A stretch of 64,000 nucleotides of DNA from Cellulosimicrobium cellulans (lineage in GTDB: Bacteria > Actinomycetota > Actinomycetes > Actinomycetales > Cellulomonadaceae), in contig NZ_JAFBCN010000001.1 in assembly GCF_016907755.1 (NCBI RefSeq), positions 2,976,001 to 3,040,000 on the forward strand, given 5' to 3'. The translations under genes and the position numbers were made by a program. Position 1 is the first letter of the stretch. Every line of letters starts with the position of its first letter. This document shows positions 54,798 through 63,981 of the stretch, in pieces. The notes beneath the pieces were generated by a model, which was not told where the DNA came from, searched no databases, and saw only the letters and a list, made by a program, of their open reading frames with translations.

Positions 54798-55532
54798 TCA
54801 GACCATCGCGGGCACGGGACGGTCCGGGTAGAGCTCCCGCATCGCGTTGTCGTACCGGCGCCTCAGGAGGAGGAGGTACAGCACCCGGACCGGGGCCGGC
54901 ACGTTCGCCCGGAACCAGTCCTCCCGTTCGGCCTCGGGGACGCTCGCGACCAGCAGCCCGAGCTGCAGCGCCATGACGTCCTTGCCGAGCTCCTTGCGGT
55001 GCGCCATCAGCGTCGCGCGCGTGTGCTCCTCCATGAAGTCCCACTCCTGCTGCGACATCACCTCGCCTGCGACGGGAAGGATGTCGCCCTCCTCCTGCCC
55101 GAGGTGCGCGGACAGCAGGTCCCGCAGCGCCTCGAGGTCGGCGGCGAAGGCGTCGCGGAGCCCGTGGTCGGCGGTGGCCACCCACGGTGCGAGCTGTGGC
55201 TCGATCCGCGCGAGGTGCACCGCGACCTCGGCGTGCTGCGCCCGCATCTGCCCGACGTGCAGCGCGCAGGCGGGTGCGCGGGCCTCCAGCCTGTCCCAGA
55301 GCACCATGTCCTCGGTCTCGTGGTGCATGTGCAGCGCGAAGAAGTCGAGGTGGGCGTAGCGCCCGACGACGGCGGAGCGCGCGGTGTCCCCCGGCGCGAC
55401 CTCGCGCACCAGCACGGGAAGCTCGCGGTAGAGCCAGCGGAAGATCCGGTGGACGAGGAACATGCCCGACGTGTCGCACCCGGCGTGCTGGCCCGCGGGC
55501 AGCGGTCCGGGGGGAGGCAGCCTGCTGGTCAT
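54798..55532 (-). CDS. Hemerythrin domain-containing protein
   Basis: 244 aa from ATG 55532. Four-helix bundle with metal-ligand histidines in FLVHRIFRWLYREL, HLDFFALHMHHETEDMVLW, ADLEALRDLLSAHLGQEEGD and MEEHTRATL. Such proteins bind a di-iron centre and sense or scavenge O2, NO or reactive species. Co-directional with the SRPBCC gene. Confidence 0.85.
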   Translation of the reverse strand: MTSRLPPPGPLPAGQHAGCDTSGMFLVHRIFRWLYRELPVLVREVAPGDTARSAVVGRYAHLDFFALHMHHETEDMVLWDRLEARAPACALHVGQMRAQHAEVAVHLARIEPQLAPWVATADHGLRDAFAADLEALRDLLSAHLGQEEGDILPVAGEVMSQQEWDFMEEHTRATLMAHRKELGKDVMALQLGLLVASVPEAEREDWFRANVPAPVRVLYLLLLRRRYDNAMRELYPDRPVPAMV

Positions 55533-55642
55533 CTCGTCCTCCGCCCGATCGGTCGACCCCGGTGTCGTCGTGGCGCTCTCCGACGCTACGCCCGCCCGCC
55601 GCCGGGCGACAATCCCCGCGCCGCGCATTCACCCGGGTAGCA

Positions 55643-55675
55643 AGAAGCCCCGCCGTGTGGAGCGACGGGGCTTCT
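55643..55675. terminator. Orphan terminator-like stem-loop between divergent genes
   Basis: AGAAGCCCCGCCG (55643-55655) pairs with CGACGGGGCTTCT (55663-55675) with one mismatch, loop TGTGGAG. It stands between two divergently transcribed genes, where no annotated gene ends. Confidence 0.5.
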
Positions 55676-55748
55676 CGATCCGCTGTCTCATCGGATCCCG
55701 CCGGCGCTCTCGCGCCGGAAGCATGCCCCCAGCCTATAGCGTCGTCGC

Positions 55749-56360
55749 GTGACCACGAGCGCCCTCCCCGACGACGACCGGGTCGAGCTGCTCTGGCTGC
55801 CGGTCGGCGCCGACGGTCGTGTCGTGCGTCGGACGAGCGCGTGGTGGGAGCGCGCGTGCGCGCTCGCCGAGAGACGTCGTCCCCGCCCGTTGTTCCACGC
55901 CGCGCTCGACGTGCGCCTCGGCGGCGTCCCGTACACCGTCGAGATGACCCCCGCGTGGGGCGCTGCCCCGACCGACCGTGGCGTCGTCGCCACCGGACCG
56001 GTCGGCGCGCGACCGCTGGGCCGGTCTCGCTGGTTCCGGTACGAGGTGCGCTGCTGGCCCTACGGGGTGATCCCGGACCGTGCCCACGCCGTCGGGCCGC
56101 CCGTCGTCGTCGCCTCCGACACCGCCGCGGTCGCCCGGCTCCTGGACGCGGTCCCGGCCGTCCCCGCGCTCACCTGGGGCCGCCGCCCGCCCGGTGCTCG
56201 CGCCATGTGGAACTCCAACTCGCTGGTCGCGTGGCTGCTGGCGCGCGCCGGTGTCCCGACCGGCCACGAGCCGCCCGGGGGCGGTCGCGCCCCGGGCTGG
56301 GCGGCCGGCGTCGACGTGGCGCAGCGGTCGGCGGAGCGGCACGGCCCGGGCAGAACGTGA
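55749..56360 (+). CDS. Conserved hypothetical protein
   Basis: 203 aa from GTG 55749. TATAGC lies about 10 nt upstream without an RBS, so leaderless initiation is likely. VELLWLPVGADGRVVRRTSAWWE, LFHAALDVRLGGVPYTVEMTPAW, GRSRWFRYEVRCWPYGVIPD and MWNSNSLVAWLLARAGV are conserved-looking blocks seen in actinobacterial homologues. WNSNS with upstream His/Glu recalls a small hydrolase, but no function is assigned. Positions 56361-56536 hold no gene. Confidence 0.7.
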   Translation: MTTSALPDDDRVELLWLPVGADGRVVRRTSAWWERACALAERRRPRPLFHAALDVRLGGVPYTVEMTPAWGAAPTDRGVVATGPVGARPLGRSRWFRYEVRCWPYGVIPDRAHAVGPPVVVASDTAAVARLLDAVPAVPALTWGRRPPGARAMWNSNSLVAWLLARAGVPTGHEPPGGGRAPGWAAGVDVAQRSAERHGPGRT

Positions 56361-56536
56361 CGCCCGGCACCCGGCCACCGCCGGTCCCACCCCAGCACGA
56401 CCACCTCCTCCTCGAGGAGGAGGGCCAGCCCGCGCCGATCTCGGCCGCCGGCGGGAGCCGCGGTCCCGGTGGCCGTCCGTAGCGTCGACGACGGCGGCGT
56501 CCAGGACCGGGCGCGCCGGCGACGACGGGAGGACGC

Positions 56537-57295
56537 ATGATCCAGGTGGAGGGGCTCACCAAGCGCTACGGGCCGACGACGGCGGTGGACGGGCTGTCGT
56601 TCACGGCGCGGCCCGGCACCGTGACGGGGTTCCTCGGCCCGAACGGGGCGGGGAAGTCGACGACGATGCGCGTCGTGGTCGGGCTCGAGCGGCCCACGTC
56701 GGGCACGGCGACCGTCGACGGCCGCCGGTACGCCGACCTCCCGGCGCCGCTCCACGCCGTCGGGTGCATGCTCGACGCGCGGTCGGTCCACCCGGGGCGC
56801 ACGGCGTTCCGGCACCTGCGGGCCCTCGCGCGGACCCACGGGATCGGCCGCGCCCGCGTGGACGAGGTCATCGGGATGACCGGGCTCGAGAGCGTCGCCG
56901 GACGGCGCGCCGGGACCTTCTCGCTCGGGATGGGGCAGCGCCTCGGCATCGCGGGGGCGCTGCTCGGCGACCCCGGGACGCTCATCCTCGACGAGCCCGT
57001 GAACGGCCTCGACCCCGACGGCGTCCTGTGGGTGCGGGGGCTCGTCCGGGGCCTCGCGGCCGAGGGACGGACCGTGCTCCTCTCCTCGCACCTCATGCAC
57101 GAGCTCGCGCTCTGCGCCGACCGGGTCGTCGTCATCGGCCGGGGCCGGCTCCTCGCGGACGCACCGGTCCAGGAGCTCGCCGAGGACGCGGGCTCGCTCG
57201 AGGACGCGTACCTGCGGCTCACCGCCGGAGCGGTCCAGTACCGGGGCCGCGCCACCGGCGAGACCGACCGCGCCGCGACGGGCGGTGCCCGATGA
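56537..57295 (+). CDS. ABC transporter ATPase
   Basis: 252 aa. Walker A GPNGAGKSTTM, signature FSLGMGQRLGIAGALLG (LSGGQ replaced by SLGMG, as in antibiotic-export ATPases), Walker B LILDEPVNGLDPDG, H-loop LLSSHLMHEL. First gene of a five-gene operon with two permeases and a two-component system; probably drug, peptide or lipid export. Confidence 0.93.
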   Translation: MIQVEGLTKRYGPTTAVDGLSFTARPGTVTGFLGPNGAGKSTTMRVVVGLERPTSGTATVDGRRYADLPAPLHAVGCMLDARSVHPGRTAFRHLRALARTHGIGRARVDEVIGMTGLESVAGRRAGTFSLGMGQRLGIAGALLGDPGTLILDEPVNGLDPDGVLWVRGLVRGLAAEGRTVLLSSHLMHELALCADRVVVIGRGRLLADAPVQELAEDAGSLEDAYLRLTAGAVQYRGRATGETDRAATGGAR

Positions 57296-58161
57296 CCGCC
57301 GCGACCCCCGCCCCGGTGCGCACTCCCCCGGCCCCTGCGCGGTCGACGCCCCGGGGCCCGACGTTCGCGCGCGTCGTCGGCTCCGAGTGGACCAAGCTCA
57401 CGAGCCTCCGGTCCTCCTGGTGGGCCGCCACGCTCACGGTCGCGGTCTCGGCCGCGCTGACCTACCTCTCGGCCCAGGCATCGTCCGTGGACCCGGGGTT
57501 CGACCCGCTCGGCTCCCTCACGTCCGGCCTGTTGCTCGCCCAGGTGCCCCCGCTCGTCCTGGGCGTCCTCGTCGGGACGGGCGAGCACAGCACGGGGACG
57601 TTCCGCACGACGTTCGTCGCCGTCCCGAGGCGGTGGCCCGTGCTCGCCGCGCAGACCGTCGTCACCGCCGCGTTCGCGCTGCTCACGGCCGCCTTCGCGG
57701 TGGGCGCCGCCGTCCTCGCCCTGCTCCCCTCGGCCCGGGCCCGCGGCATCGCTCTCGACCTCGGTCACGACGGGACGCCCCAGGTCCTCGGCGGGATGGT
57801 GCTCCTGCTCGTCGCGATGGCCGTCCTCGGCCTGGCGCTCGGCGCGCTGCTCCGGCGGCCGGTGCCCGCCCTGACGGTCGCGGTCCTCGTCGTGCTCGTC
57901 CTGCCCGTCGCACTCGTGCTCGCGGCCGACGTGGCGGGCGACCCGCTCGCCGCGTCCGCGGGCGTCCCGCCCGCCCAGGCCGCCGTCAACACCGCCGTGA
58001 CGTTCCTCCCCGCCGGCGCCGGGTCCCTGCTGACGACCGAGGGCGCCGTCGAGGGAGCTCCCGACCTCGGCGCGTGGGGCGGCGGGCTCGTCCTGGCGGC
58101 GTGGGTCGCCCTGCCGCTCGCGGTGGCCGGCGTCCGTCTCCGCACGCGGGACGTGGTCTGA
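57292..58161 (+). CDS. ABC transporter permease (first)
   Basis: 289 aa, ATGA overlap with the ATPase gene. RVVGSEWTKLTSLRSSWWAA is the typical ABC-2 N-terminus, followed by six hydrophobic segments and the shared motif HSTGTFRTTFVAVPRRWPVL. Paralogous to the next gene. Confidence 0.88.
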   Translation: MTAATPAPVRTPPAPARSTPRGPTFARVVGSEWTKLTSLRSSWWAATLTVAVSAALTYLSAQASSVDPGFDPLGSLTSGLLLAQVPPLVLGVLVGTGEHSTGTFRTTFVAVPRRWPVLAAQTVVTAAFALLTAAFAVGAAVLALLPSARARGIALDLGHDGTPQVLGGMVLLLVAMAVLGLALGALLRRPVPALTVAVLVVLVLPVALVLAADVAGDPLAASAGVPPAQAAVNTAVTFLPAGAGSLLTTEGAVEGAPDLGAWGGGLVLAAWVALPLAVAGVRLRTRDVV

Positions 58162-58162
58162 C

Positions 58163-58978
58163 GTGGCCGCGACGACACAGACTCCCGCCGTCCGCACCGG
58201 GGTCCGCCCGCAGGTGACCCTCCGCCGGGTGCTCGCGGCCGAGTGGGACAAGCTCACGAGCCTGCGCGCGACGGGCTGGCTCGCCCTCGCGACGGTCGCG
58301 GCCGCGGCGGCGAGCGCCTGGGCGCTCGGCCTGTTCGTCCGGCCCGACGACGGCGCGTCCGGTGCCCCCGTGGCCGTCGCCGGGTACGTGCTCGCCCAGC
58401 TCGGGTTCCTCGTGCTCGGCGCGACGACCGGCGCGGGCGAGTTCCGCACCGGCACGGCGCGCGTCACCTTCGTCGCGGTCCCCCGGCGGATCCCCGTGCT
58501 CCTGGCCCAGGTGCTCGTCACGACGGCGGCCGCGGCCCTCACGGCCGCGGTCGCGCTGGGCGCGGCGCTCGCGGCGCCGCGCGCGGCGACCGGGCTCGTG
58601 CTGGACGTCGCGGACCCGGAGACGGCGCGCCTCCTCGGGGGTTTCGTGCTCTACCAGACCGGGGTCGCGCTCGTCGGGCTCGGGCTGGGGGCGCTGCTGC
58701 GCCGGCCCGACGCCGCGCTCGTCACCGGGGTGGTCCTGGTCGTCGTGCTCGACCACCTCCTCGCCACGAACCCCGGCCGGGTCGCCGACACGGCGCGCGC
58801 CCTCCTCCCGGGCGTCGGGACGCGCCTCCTCCAGGGCGACGAGCGGCTCGCCGCCCTCGATGCGACGACGCTGGGCCCGCACCTCGGTCCGTGGGCCGCC
58901 GGCCTCGTGCTCGCCGCGTGGGCTGCCGTGCTCCTCGTCGCGGCGGGGTACCGCCTCCGGCGCCGTGACGTCACCTGA
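58163..58978 (+). CDS. ABC transporter permease (second)
   Basis: 271 aa from GTG 58163, one base after the previous stop. RVLAAEWDKLTSLRATGWLA, EFRTGTARVTFVAVPRRIPV and LGALLRRPDAALVTGV parallel the first permease, so the pair arose by duplication and probably forms a heterodimer. Confidence 0.86.
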   Translation: MAATTQTPAVRTGVRPQVTLRRVLAAEWDKLTSLRATGWLALATVAAAAASAWALGLFVRPDDGASGAPVAVAGYVLAQLGFLVLGATTGAGEFRTGTARVTFVAVPRRIPVLLAQVLVTTAAAALTAAVALGAALAAPRAATGLVLDVADPETARLLGGFVLYQTGVALVGLGLGALLRRPDAALVTGVVLVVVLDHLLATNPGRVADTARALLPGVGTRLLQGDERLAALDATTLGPHLGPWAAGLVLAAWAAVLLVAAGYRLRRRDVT

Positions 58979-59009
58979 CGGGGGCGGGTACGGATGGGAG
59001 AGTGGCCCC

Positions 59010-60446
59010 ATGCCTCTGCCGTCCCCCGCCCCGCCCGCGCACGGGGTGGCCGACGACGTCGCGCTCACCACGCACGACGTCCGGCGGCGCGGGTCGGTCG
59101 GCCGGCTGGTCGAGGAGCACCCGCGCGTCGCGGACGCCGCGCTCGCCGTCGGCGTCGTGACGCTCGGGCTCGTGACGGCGGTCCTCGGGCTCGCGACCGT
59201 CGAGGGGTCCACCAGCCTCGGCTTGTTCCGGCCCGACGAGCCCGTCGCCCAGGTGGTCGTCGCGGCGTGGCTCGCCGGCGCCGCCCTCGGGGCCGCGCTC
59301 CTCCTCGCCCGCCGCGCGCGACCGCTCGTCGTCACGGCCGCGCTCACGGCGCTGGCCGTCGCGTCGCTCGCGAGCGCGGGCGTGCTGGGGGTGCTCGGGG
59401 TGTGCCTCGCGTGCGCGGTGCACGCCGTGGCCGCCACCCGCCCGCCGCGCACGGCGTGGCTGACGTGCGCGGCGGTGCTCGCCGTCGTCACGGTGGCGCT
59501 GTGGTGGTGGCAGGACATCGGCCTCGCCGAGATCCTGCTCTGGAGCGACCCGGTCGTCACGCCGGACGGCGACCCCGTGCGCGACCTCGCCGAGCCGCCC
59601 TTCTCCCCCGGCCGCCGGTCCGCGTCCGTCTCGCTGCTCCTCGCGCTCCTGCTCCTCGGCATGGCCACGGGCTCGGGCGCGCGCGCCCGGCGGCTGCACG
59701 CCGAGGACCTGGCGGAGCGCTACCGGGCCATGGCCCGCGACCGGGACCAGAGCGCGGCGCTCGCCCGCGCGGCCGAGCGCACCCGCATCGCCCGCGAGAT
59801 GCACGACGTCGTCGCCCACAGCGTCTCGGTGATGGTCGCGCTGTCCGACGGCGCGGGCGCCGCGCTCGACCGCGCCCCCGACCGCTCGCGCGAGGCCCTG
59901 CGGGAGCTCTCCCGGACGGGGCGCGAGGCGCTGACCGACATGCAGCGCGTTCTCGGCGCGCTCGACCCCGGCGACGAGGAGCCCGTGGCGCCGGACGGGC
60001 GGCCGGAGCCGACGGCGACGGACCTCGCGGCGGTCGTCGCGCGCTTCCGCGCCGCGGGCGTGCCCGTGACGGCGACCGGCCTCGACGTCCCGCTCCCGGA
60101 CGACACGTCGCTCCGGCTCGCGGTGGTGCGGGTCGTGCAGGAGGCGCTGACGAACGTCCTGAGGCACGCGCCCGGGACGCCGACGGCGGAGGTCGAGGTC
60201 CGGCGCGGCGCGGACGTCGTCGAGGTCGAGGTCCGCGACGCCGGTGGCACCCGACCCGGCGCGGGCGGCGGGACCGGCCGCGGCATCCTCGGCATGCGCG
60301 AGCGCGCCGCCCTGCTCGGCGGCAGCGTCGAGGCCGGCCCCCGCCCCGACGGCGGGTGGGTCGTGCACGTCGCCCTTCCGTGGCCCGGGCCCCGGGACGA
60401 GCCGCGCGACCCGCCGCACGACGAGGACGAGGGAGGGCTCCCGTGA
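59010..60446 (+). CDS. NarL-type sensor histidine kinase
   Basis: 478 aa from ATG 59010. Five or six membrane helices (residues about 45-215), HisKA_3 RIAREMHDVVAHSVSVMVAL, HATPase VVQEALTNVLRHAPG and GRGILGMRERAALLGG. Thirty-one nt after the permease gene; it probably senses the transported compound or envelope stress. Overlaps the regulator by 4 nt. Confidence 0.9.
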   Translation: MPLPSPAPPAHGVADDVALTTHDVRRRGSVGRLVEEHPRVADAALAVGVVTLGLVTAVLGLATVEGSTSLGLFRPDEPVAQVVVAAWLAGAALGAALLLARRARPLVVTAALTALAVASLASAGVLGVLGVCLACAVHAVAATRPPRTAWLTCAAVLAVVTVALWWWQDIGLAEILLWSDPVVTPDGDPVRDLAEPPFSPGRRSASVSLLLALLLLGMATGSGARARRLHAEDLAERYRAMARDRDQSAALARAAERTRIAREMHDVVAHSVSVMVALSDGAGAALDRAPDRSREALRELSRTGREALTDMQRVLGALDPGDEEPVAPDGRPEPTATDLAAVVARFRAAGVPVTATGLDVPLPDDTSLRLAVVRVVQEALTNVLRHAPGTPTAEVEVRRGADVVEVEVRDAGGTRPGAGGGTGRGILGMRERAALLGGSVEAGPRPDGGWVVHVALPWPGPRDEPRDPPHDEDEGGLP

Positions 60447-61114
60447 CGACCGTGCTGCTCGTGGACGACCAGGCGCTCCTACGGATGGGCTTCCGGCTGG
60501 TGATCGAGTCGGAGCCCGACCTCGAGGTGGTCGGCGAGGCGTCCGACGGCCGGGTCGCGCTCGACCAGGTCGCGGCGCTCGCGCCCGACGTCGTCGTCAT
60601 GGACGTCCGGATGCCCGGGATGGACGGCATCGAGGCGACCCGCCGCGTCGTCGCGGAGCACCCCGGGACGCGCGTGCTCGTGCTGACCACGTTCGACGTC
60701 GACGAGTACGCGTTCGCGGCGCTGCGCTCCGGCGCGAGCGGCTTCCTGCTGAAGAGCGCCCGCCCGCACGACCTCGTCGAGGCGATCCGCACCGTCGCCG
60801 CGGGGAGCTCTGTGGTCGCGCCCCGGGTGCTGCGCCGCATGCTCGACCTCTTCGCCCCGCACCTGCCCGCCGGAGAGCAGCCGGCGAACGACGGCCTCGA
60901 CCCGCGCCTGCGGTCGCTCACGCCTCGCGAGCTCGACGTGCTGCGGCGCGTGGCCGAGGGCCTGTCCAACGCCGAGATCGCCGAGCGCCTCGTGCTGTCG
61001 TCGACGACGGTCAAGACGCACGTGGGCAACCTCCTCGCCAAGCTCGGGGTCCGGGACCGCGTCCAGGCCGTGATCGTCGCCTACGAGAGCGGGCTGGTCG
61101 GGTCGAGGTCCTGA
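60443..61114 (+). CDS. NarL/LuxR-family response regulator
   Basis: 223 aa. VLLVDDQALLRMGFR, VVMDVRMPGMDGIEA (phospho-Asp), VLVLTTFDVDEYAF, GFLLKSA; HTH LTPRELDVLRRVAEGLSNAE, IAERLVLSSTTVKTHVGNLL. Partner of the kinase upstream; probably controls the exporter operon. Confidence 0.93.
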   Translation: MTTVLLVDDQALLRMGFRLVIESEPDLEVVGEASDGRVALDQVAALAPDVVVMDVRMPGMDGIEATRRVVAEHPGTRVLVLTTFDVDEYAFAALRSGASGFLLKSARPHDLVEAIRTVAAGSSVVAPRVLRRMLDLFAPHLPAGEQPANDGLDPRLRSLTPRELDVLRRVAEGLSNAEIAERLVLSSTTVKTHVGNLLAKLGVRDRVQAVIVAYESGLVGSRS

Positions 61115-61221
61115 CCCGGCGCTCCCGGCCGTGCCCGGTGCGCCGCGTTCACCCCCGCCGGGTGAGGCTCGGCCCCGGGTCCGCTGCGACGGTGGTGACG
61201 AGCGCCGGAGAGGAGCCCACG

Positions 61222-63981
61222 ATGACGGCTGCGCAGATCCCCCGACAGCAGGTCCCTCCCGCCACGGGCCCGTGGCACACCGCCTCGACGGAGGCCGTGT
61301 GCGCGGCGCTCGACGTCGACCCGGCGGTCGGGCTGACGACGGCGCAGGTCGGCGAGCGGCGCGCCCGGTACGGGCCCAACGCGCTCGCGGAGGAGCGCAA
61401 GGAGAAGCCGTGGCAGGCGTTCCTGCGCCAGTACCGGGACCTCATGCAGCTCGTCCTCGTCGGGGCTGCGGTCGTGAGCATCATCGCGCTGGGCGACGTC
61501 ACGACGGGCGTCGTCGTCCTCGGTCTCACCGTGCTCAACGCCCTCATGGGCCTGCACCAGGAGGGCAAGGCCGCCCAGAGCGTCGCGGCGCTGCAGCAGA
61601 TGCTCGTCATGACGGCCACCGTGCGCCGCGACGGGCGGCAGGAGCAGGTGCCCGCGGAGGAGCTCGTGCCGGGCGACGTCGTCGGCTTCGAGGCGGGGAG
61701 CAAGATCCCCGCGGACGGGCGGCTGCTCGTCGCGGCGTCGCTGGAGATCGAGGAGGCCGGCCTGACCGGCGAGAGCACCCCGGTCGCCAAGGGCGTCGAG
61801 ACGGTCGTCGCGGACGACGCCCCGCTCGGCGACCGCACCGACATGGCGTACATGAACTCGCAGGTGACGCGCGGGCGCGGCGAGATGGTCGTCACGGCTA
61901 CCGGCATGACGACCGAGGTGGGCCGCATCTCCGGGATGCTCAGCGGCGTCGAGCAGGACAAGACGCCGCTCACGCGCCAGCTCGACCGCATCACCGTGAT
62001 CATCACGGTCATGGCGGCGATCGCCCTCGTCGTCGTGGTGGTCCTGGGCCTGGTGCGCGGCGAGGACTTCGACAGCCTCTTCGTGGTCGGGATCAGCCTC
62101 GCGATCGCCGCGATCCCGACGGGGCTCCCCGCCGTGGTGACGATGCTGCTGTCGCTCGGCACGCGCCGGCTCGCCGAGGAGGGCGCGATCGTCAAGCGCC
62201 TCAAGTCGGTCGAGACGCTCGGGTCGACGTCCGCCATCTGCTCGGACAAGACCGGGACCCTCACGCTCAACCAGATGACGGCGCGCCGCCTCGTCCTCGC
62301 GGGCCGCCGGTTCTCGGTCGACGGCGAGGGCTACTCCACGACCGGCCGCATCCTGGCGGCCGCGGGCTCGACGGACGTCCCGCTCGAGCCCGTCGCGCTG
62401 CCCCTGGCGCTCGCGAGCGACGCCGTCGTGCGCGACGGCGAGTGCATCGGCGACCCCACCGAGGGGGCCGTCGTCGTCCTGGCCGCGAAGGCGGGCCTCG
62501 ACGTCGAGGAGACGCGGGCCGAGCACCCCCGCGTCGCGGAGGTCCCGTTCGACGCGGCGTACAAGTTCATGGCGACGTTCCACGACATCGACGGCGTGCT
62601 CACGTGCTTCGTCAAGGGCGCCCCGGACGTGCTGCTCGCCCGGTCGAGCCGCTACCTCACCGCCGACGGCGGGACGGCGCCGCTCGACGACGACGCGCGG
62701 GCGCGCGTCGTGGCCGAGAACGACGCGCTCGCGGGCGAGGGCATGCGCGTGCTCGCGGTCGCGCGGCGGACCGTCGGCGGGGACGAGCTGTCCGGGGAGC
62801 TCCTCGACGCGGTGCGCGACCTCGAGCTGGTCGCGCTCGTCGGCATCGTCGACCCGCCGCGGCGGGAGGCGCGCGACGCCATCGCGGAGTGCCGCGACGC
62901 CGGCATCCGCGTCCGGATGATCACGGGCGACCACGTCACCACCGCGGCGGCGATCGCCGGGCAGCTCGGCATCGAGGGCCGCGCGCTGACCGGGGCCGAG
63001 TTCGCGGCGATGTCGGACGCGCAGCTCGAGGCGGAGGTCGGCGAGATCGGGGTCGTCGCGCGCGTGGCGCCCGAGGACAAGGTCCGCCTCGTCGACGTGC
63101 TCAAGCGCACGGGCGACGTGGTCGCCATGACGGGCGACGGCGTCAACGACGCGCCCGCCCTCACGCGTGCGGACATCGGCGTCGCCATGGGCATCACCGG
63201 CACCGAGGTGACCAAGGACGCCGCGGAGATGATCCTCACCGACGACAACTTCGCCACGATCGTGGCCGCCGTCGAGGGGGGTCGCGGGCTCTACGACAAC
63301 CTCATGAAGTACATCCGCTTCCAGATGGTCGTGCTCGTCGGGTTCATCCTCACGTTCGTGGGCGCCGGGATCTTCACGATCGCGGGCGGCACGCCGCTCA
63401 CGCCGCTGCAGATCCTCTGGGTTAACTTCGCGATCGACGTGCTGCTCGCGATCGGTCTCGGCTTCGACGCCGCGACGCCCGGCCTCATGCGCCGCCGCCC
63501 CCGGCCGCCGACCGAGCCGGTCATCGGGCGCGGGCTCGGGGTCCGGCTCGCCGTCGGCGGCGTGCTCATCGCCGTCGGCTCGCTCGTCGCCGTGGCGTGG
63601 GGCGAGGCCGACGCCGACCTGGCCGTCGCGACGACGATGGGCCTCACCGCGATGTCGCTCCTGCACGTCGTCGCCGCGCTCGAGTGGCGCGACCCGCGGG
63701 CCAGCATCCTGTCGTTCGAGACGCTCGCCAACGGCCGGTTCGTCGTGCTGCTCCTGGCGTCCCTGGGCCTGACGTTCCTCGTCACGACCCTCGACGGCCT
63801 CCAGCGGATCTTCGGCACGGTCGACCTCGACGGCGGTCAGTGGAGCGTGTGCGCGCTCGTCGCGCTCGCGTTCCTCGTCCTGGCCGAGCTCGGCAAGCTG
63901 GTGCTGCGGCAGGTCGACCGGCACCGGAGCACGCCCGCCGACGCGGGCGCGCCCGCCCGGGTCTCGCCCGCGCAGGTCTGA
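61222..63981 (+). CDS. P-type cation-transporting ATPase (P2/PMR1-like)
   Basis: 919 aa, RBS GGAGAGGAG before ATG 61222. Actuator motif LTGEST, phosphorylation motif CSDKTGTLTLNQ, nucleotide-binding FVKGAPDVLL, hinge MTGDGVNDAPALTRADIGVAMG and ten membrane helices including a Cation_ATPase_C domain. The helix M4 motif is IPTGLPAVV, where calcium pumps have PEGLP; the ion-binding Glu is Thr. The substrate may therefore not be Ca2+. Confidence 0.92.
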   Translation: MTAAQIPRQQVPPATGPWHTASTEAVCAALDVDPAVGLTTAQVGERRARYGPNALAEERKEKPWQAFLRQYRDLMQLVLVGAAVVSIIALGDVTTGVVVLGLTVLNALMGLHQEGKAAQSVAALQQMLVMTATVRRDGRQEQVPAEELVPGDVVGFEAGSKIPADGRLLVAASLEIEEAGLTGESTPVAKGVETVVADDAPLGDRTDMAYMNSQVTRGRGEMVVTATGMTTEVGRISGMLSGVEQDKTPLTRQLDRITVIITVMAAIALVVVVVLGLVRGEDFDSLFVVGISLAIAAIPTGLPAVVTMLLSLGTRRLAEEGAIVKRLKSVETLGSTSAICSDKTGTLTLNQMTARRLVLAGRRFSVDGEGYSTTGRILAAAGSTDVPLEPVALPLALASDAVVRDGECIGDPTEGAVVVLAAKAGLDVEETRAEHPRVAEVPFDAAYKFMATFHDIDGVLTCFVKGAPDVLLARSSRYLTADGGTAPLDDDARARVVAENDALAGEGMRVLAVARRTVGGDELSGELLDAVRDLELVALVGIVDPPRREARDAIAECRDAGIRVRMITGDHVTTAAAIAGQLGIEGRALTGAEFAAMSDAQLEAEVGEIGVVARVAPEDKVRLVDVLKRTGDVVAMTGDGVNDAPALTRADIGVAMGITGTEVTKDAAEMILTDDNFATIVAAVEGGRGLYDNLMKYIRFQMVVLVGFILTFVGAGIFTIAGGTPLTPLQILWVNFAIDVLLAIGLGFDAATPGLMRRRPRPPTEPVIGRGLGVRLAVGGVLIAVGSLVAVAWGEADADLAVATTMGLTAMSLLHVVAALEWRDPRASILSFETLANGRFVVLLLASLGLTFLVTTLDGLQRIFGTVDLDGGQWSVCALVALAFLVLAELGKLVLRQVDRHRSTPADAGAPARVSPAQV

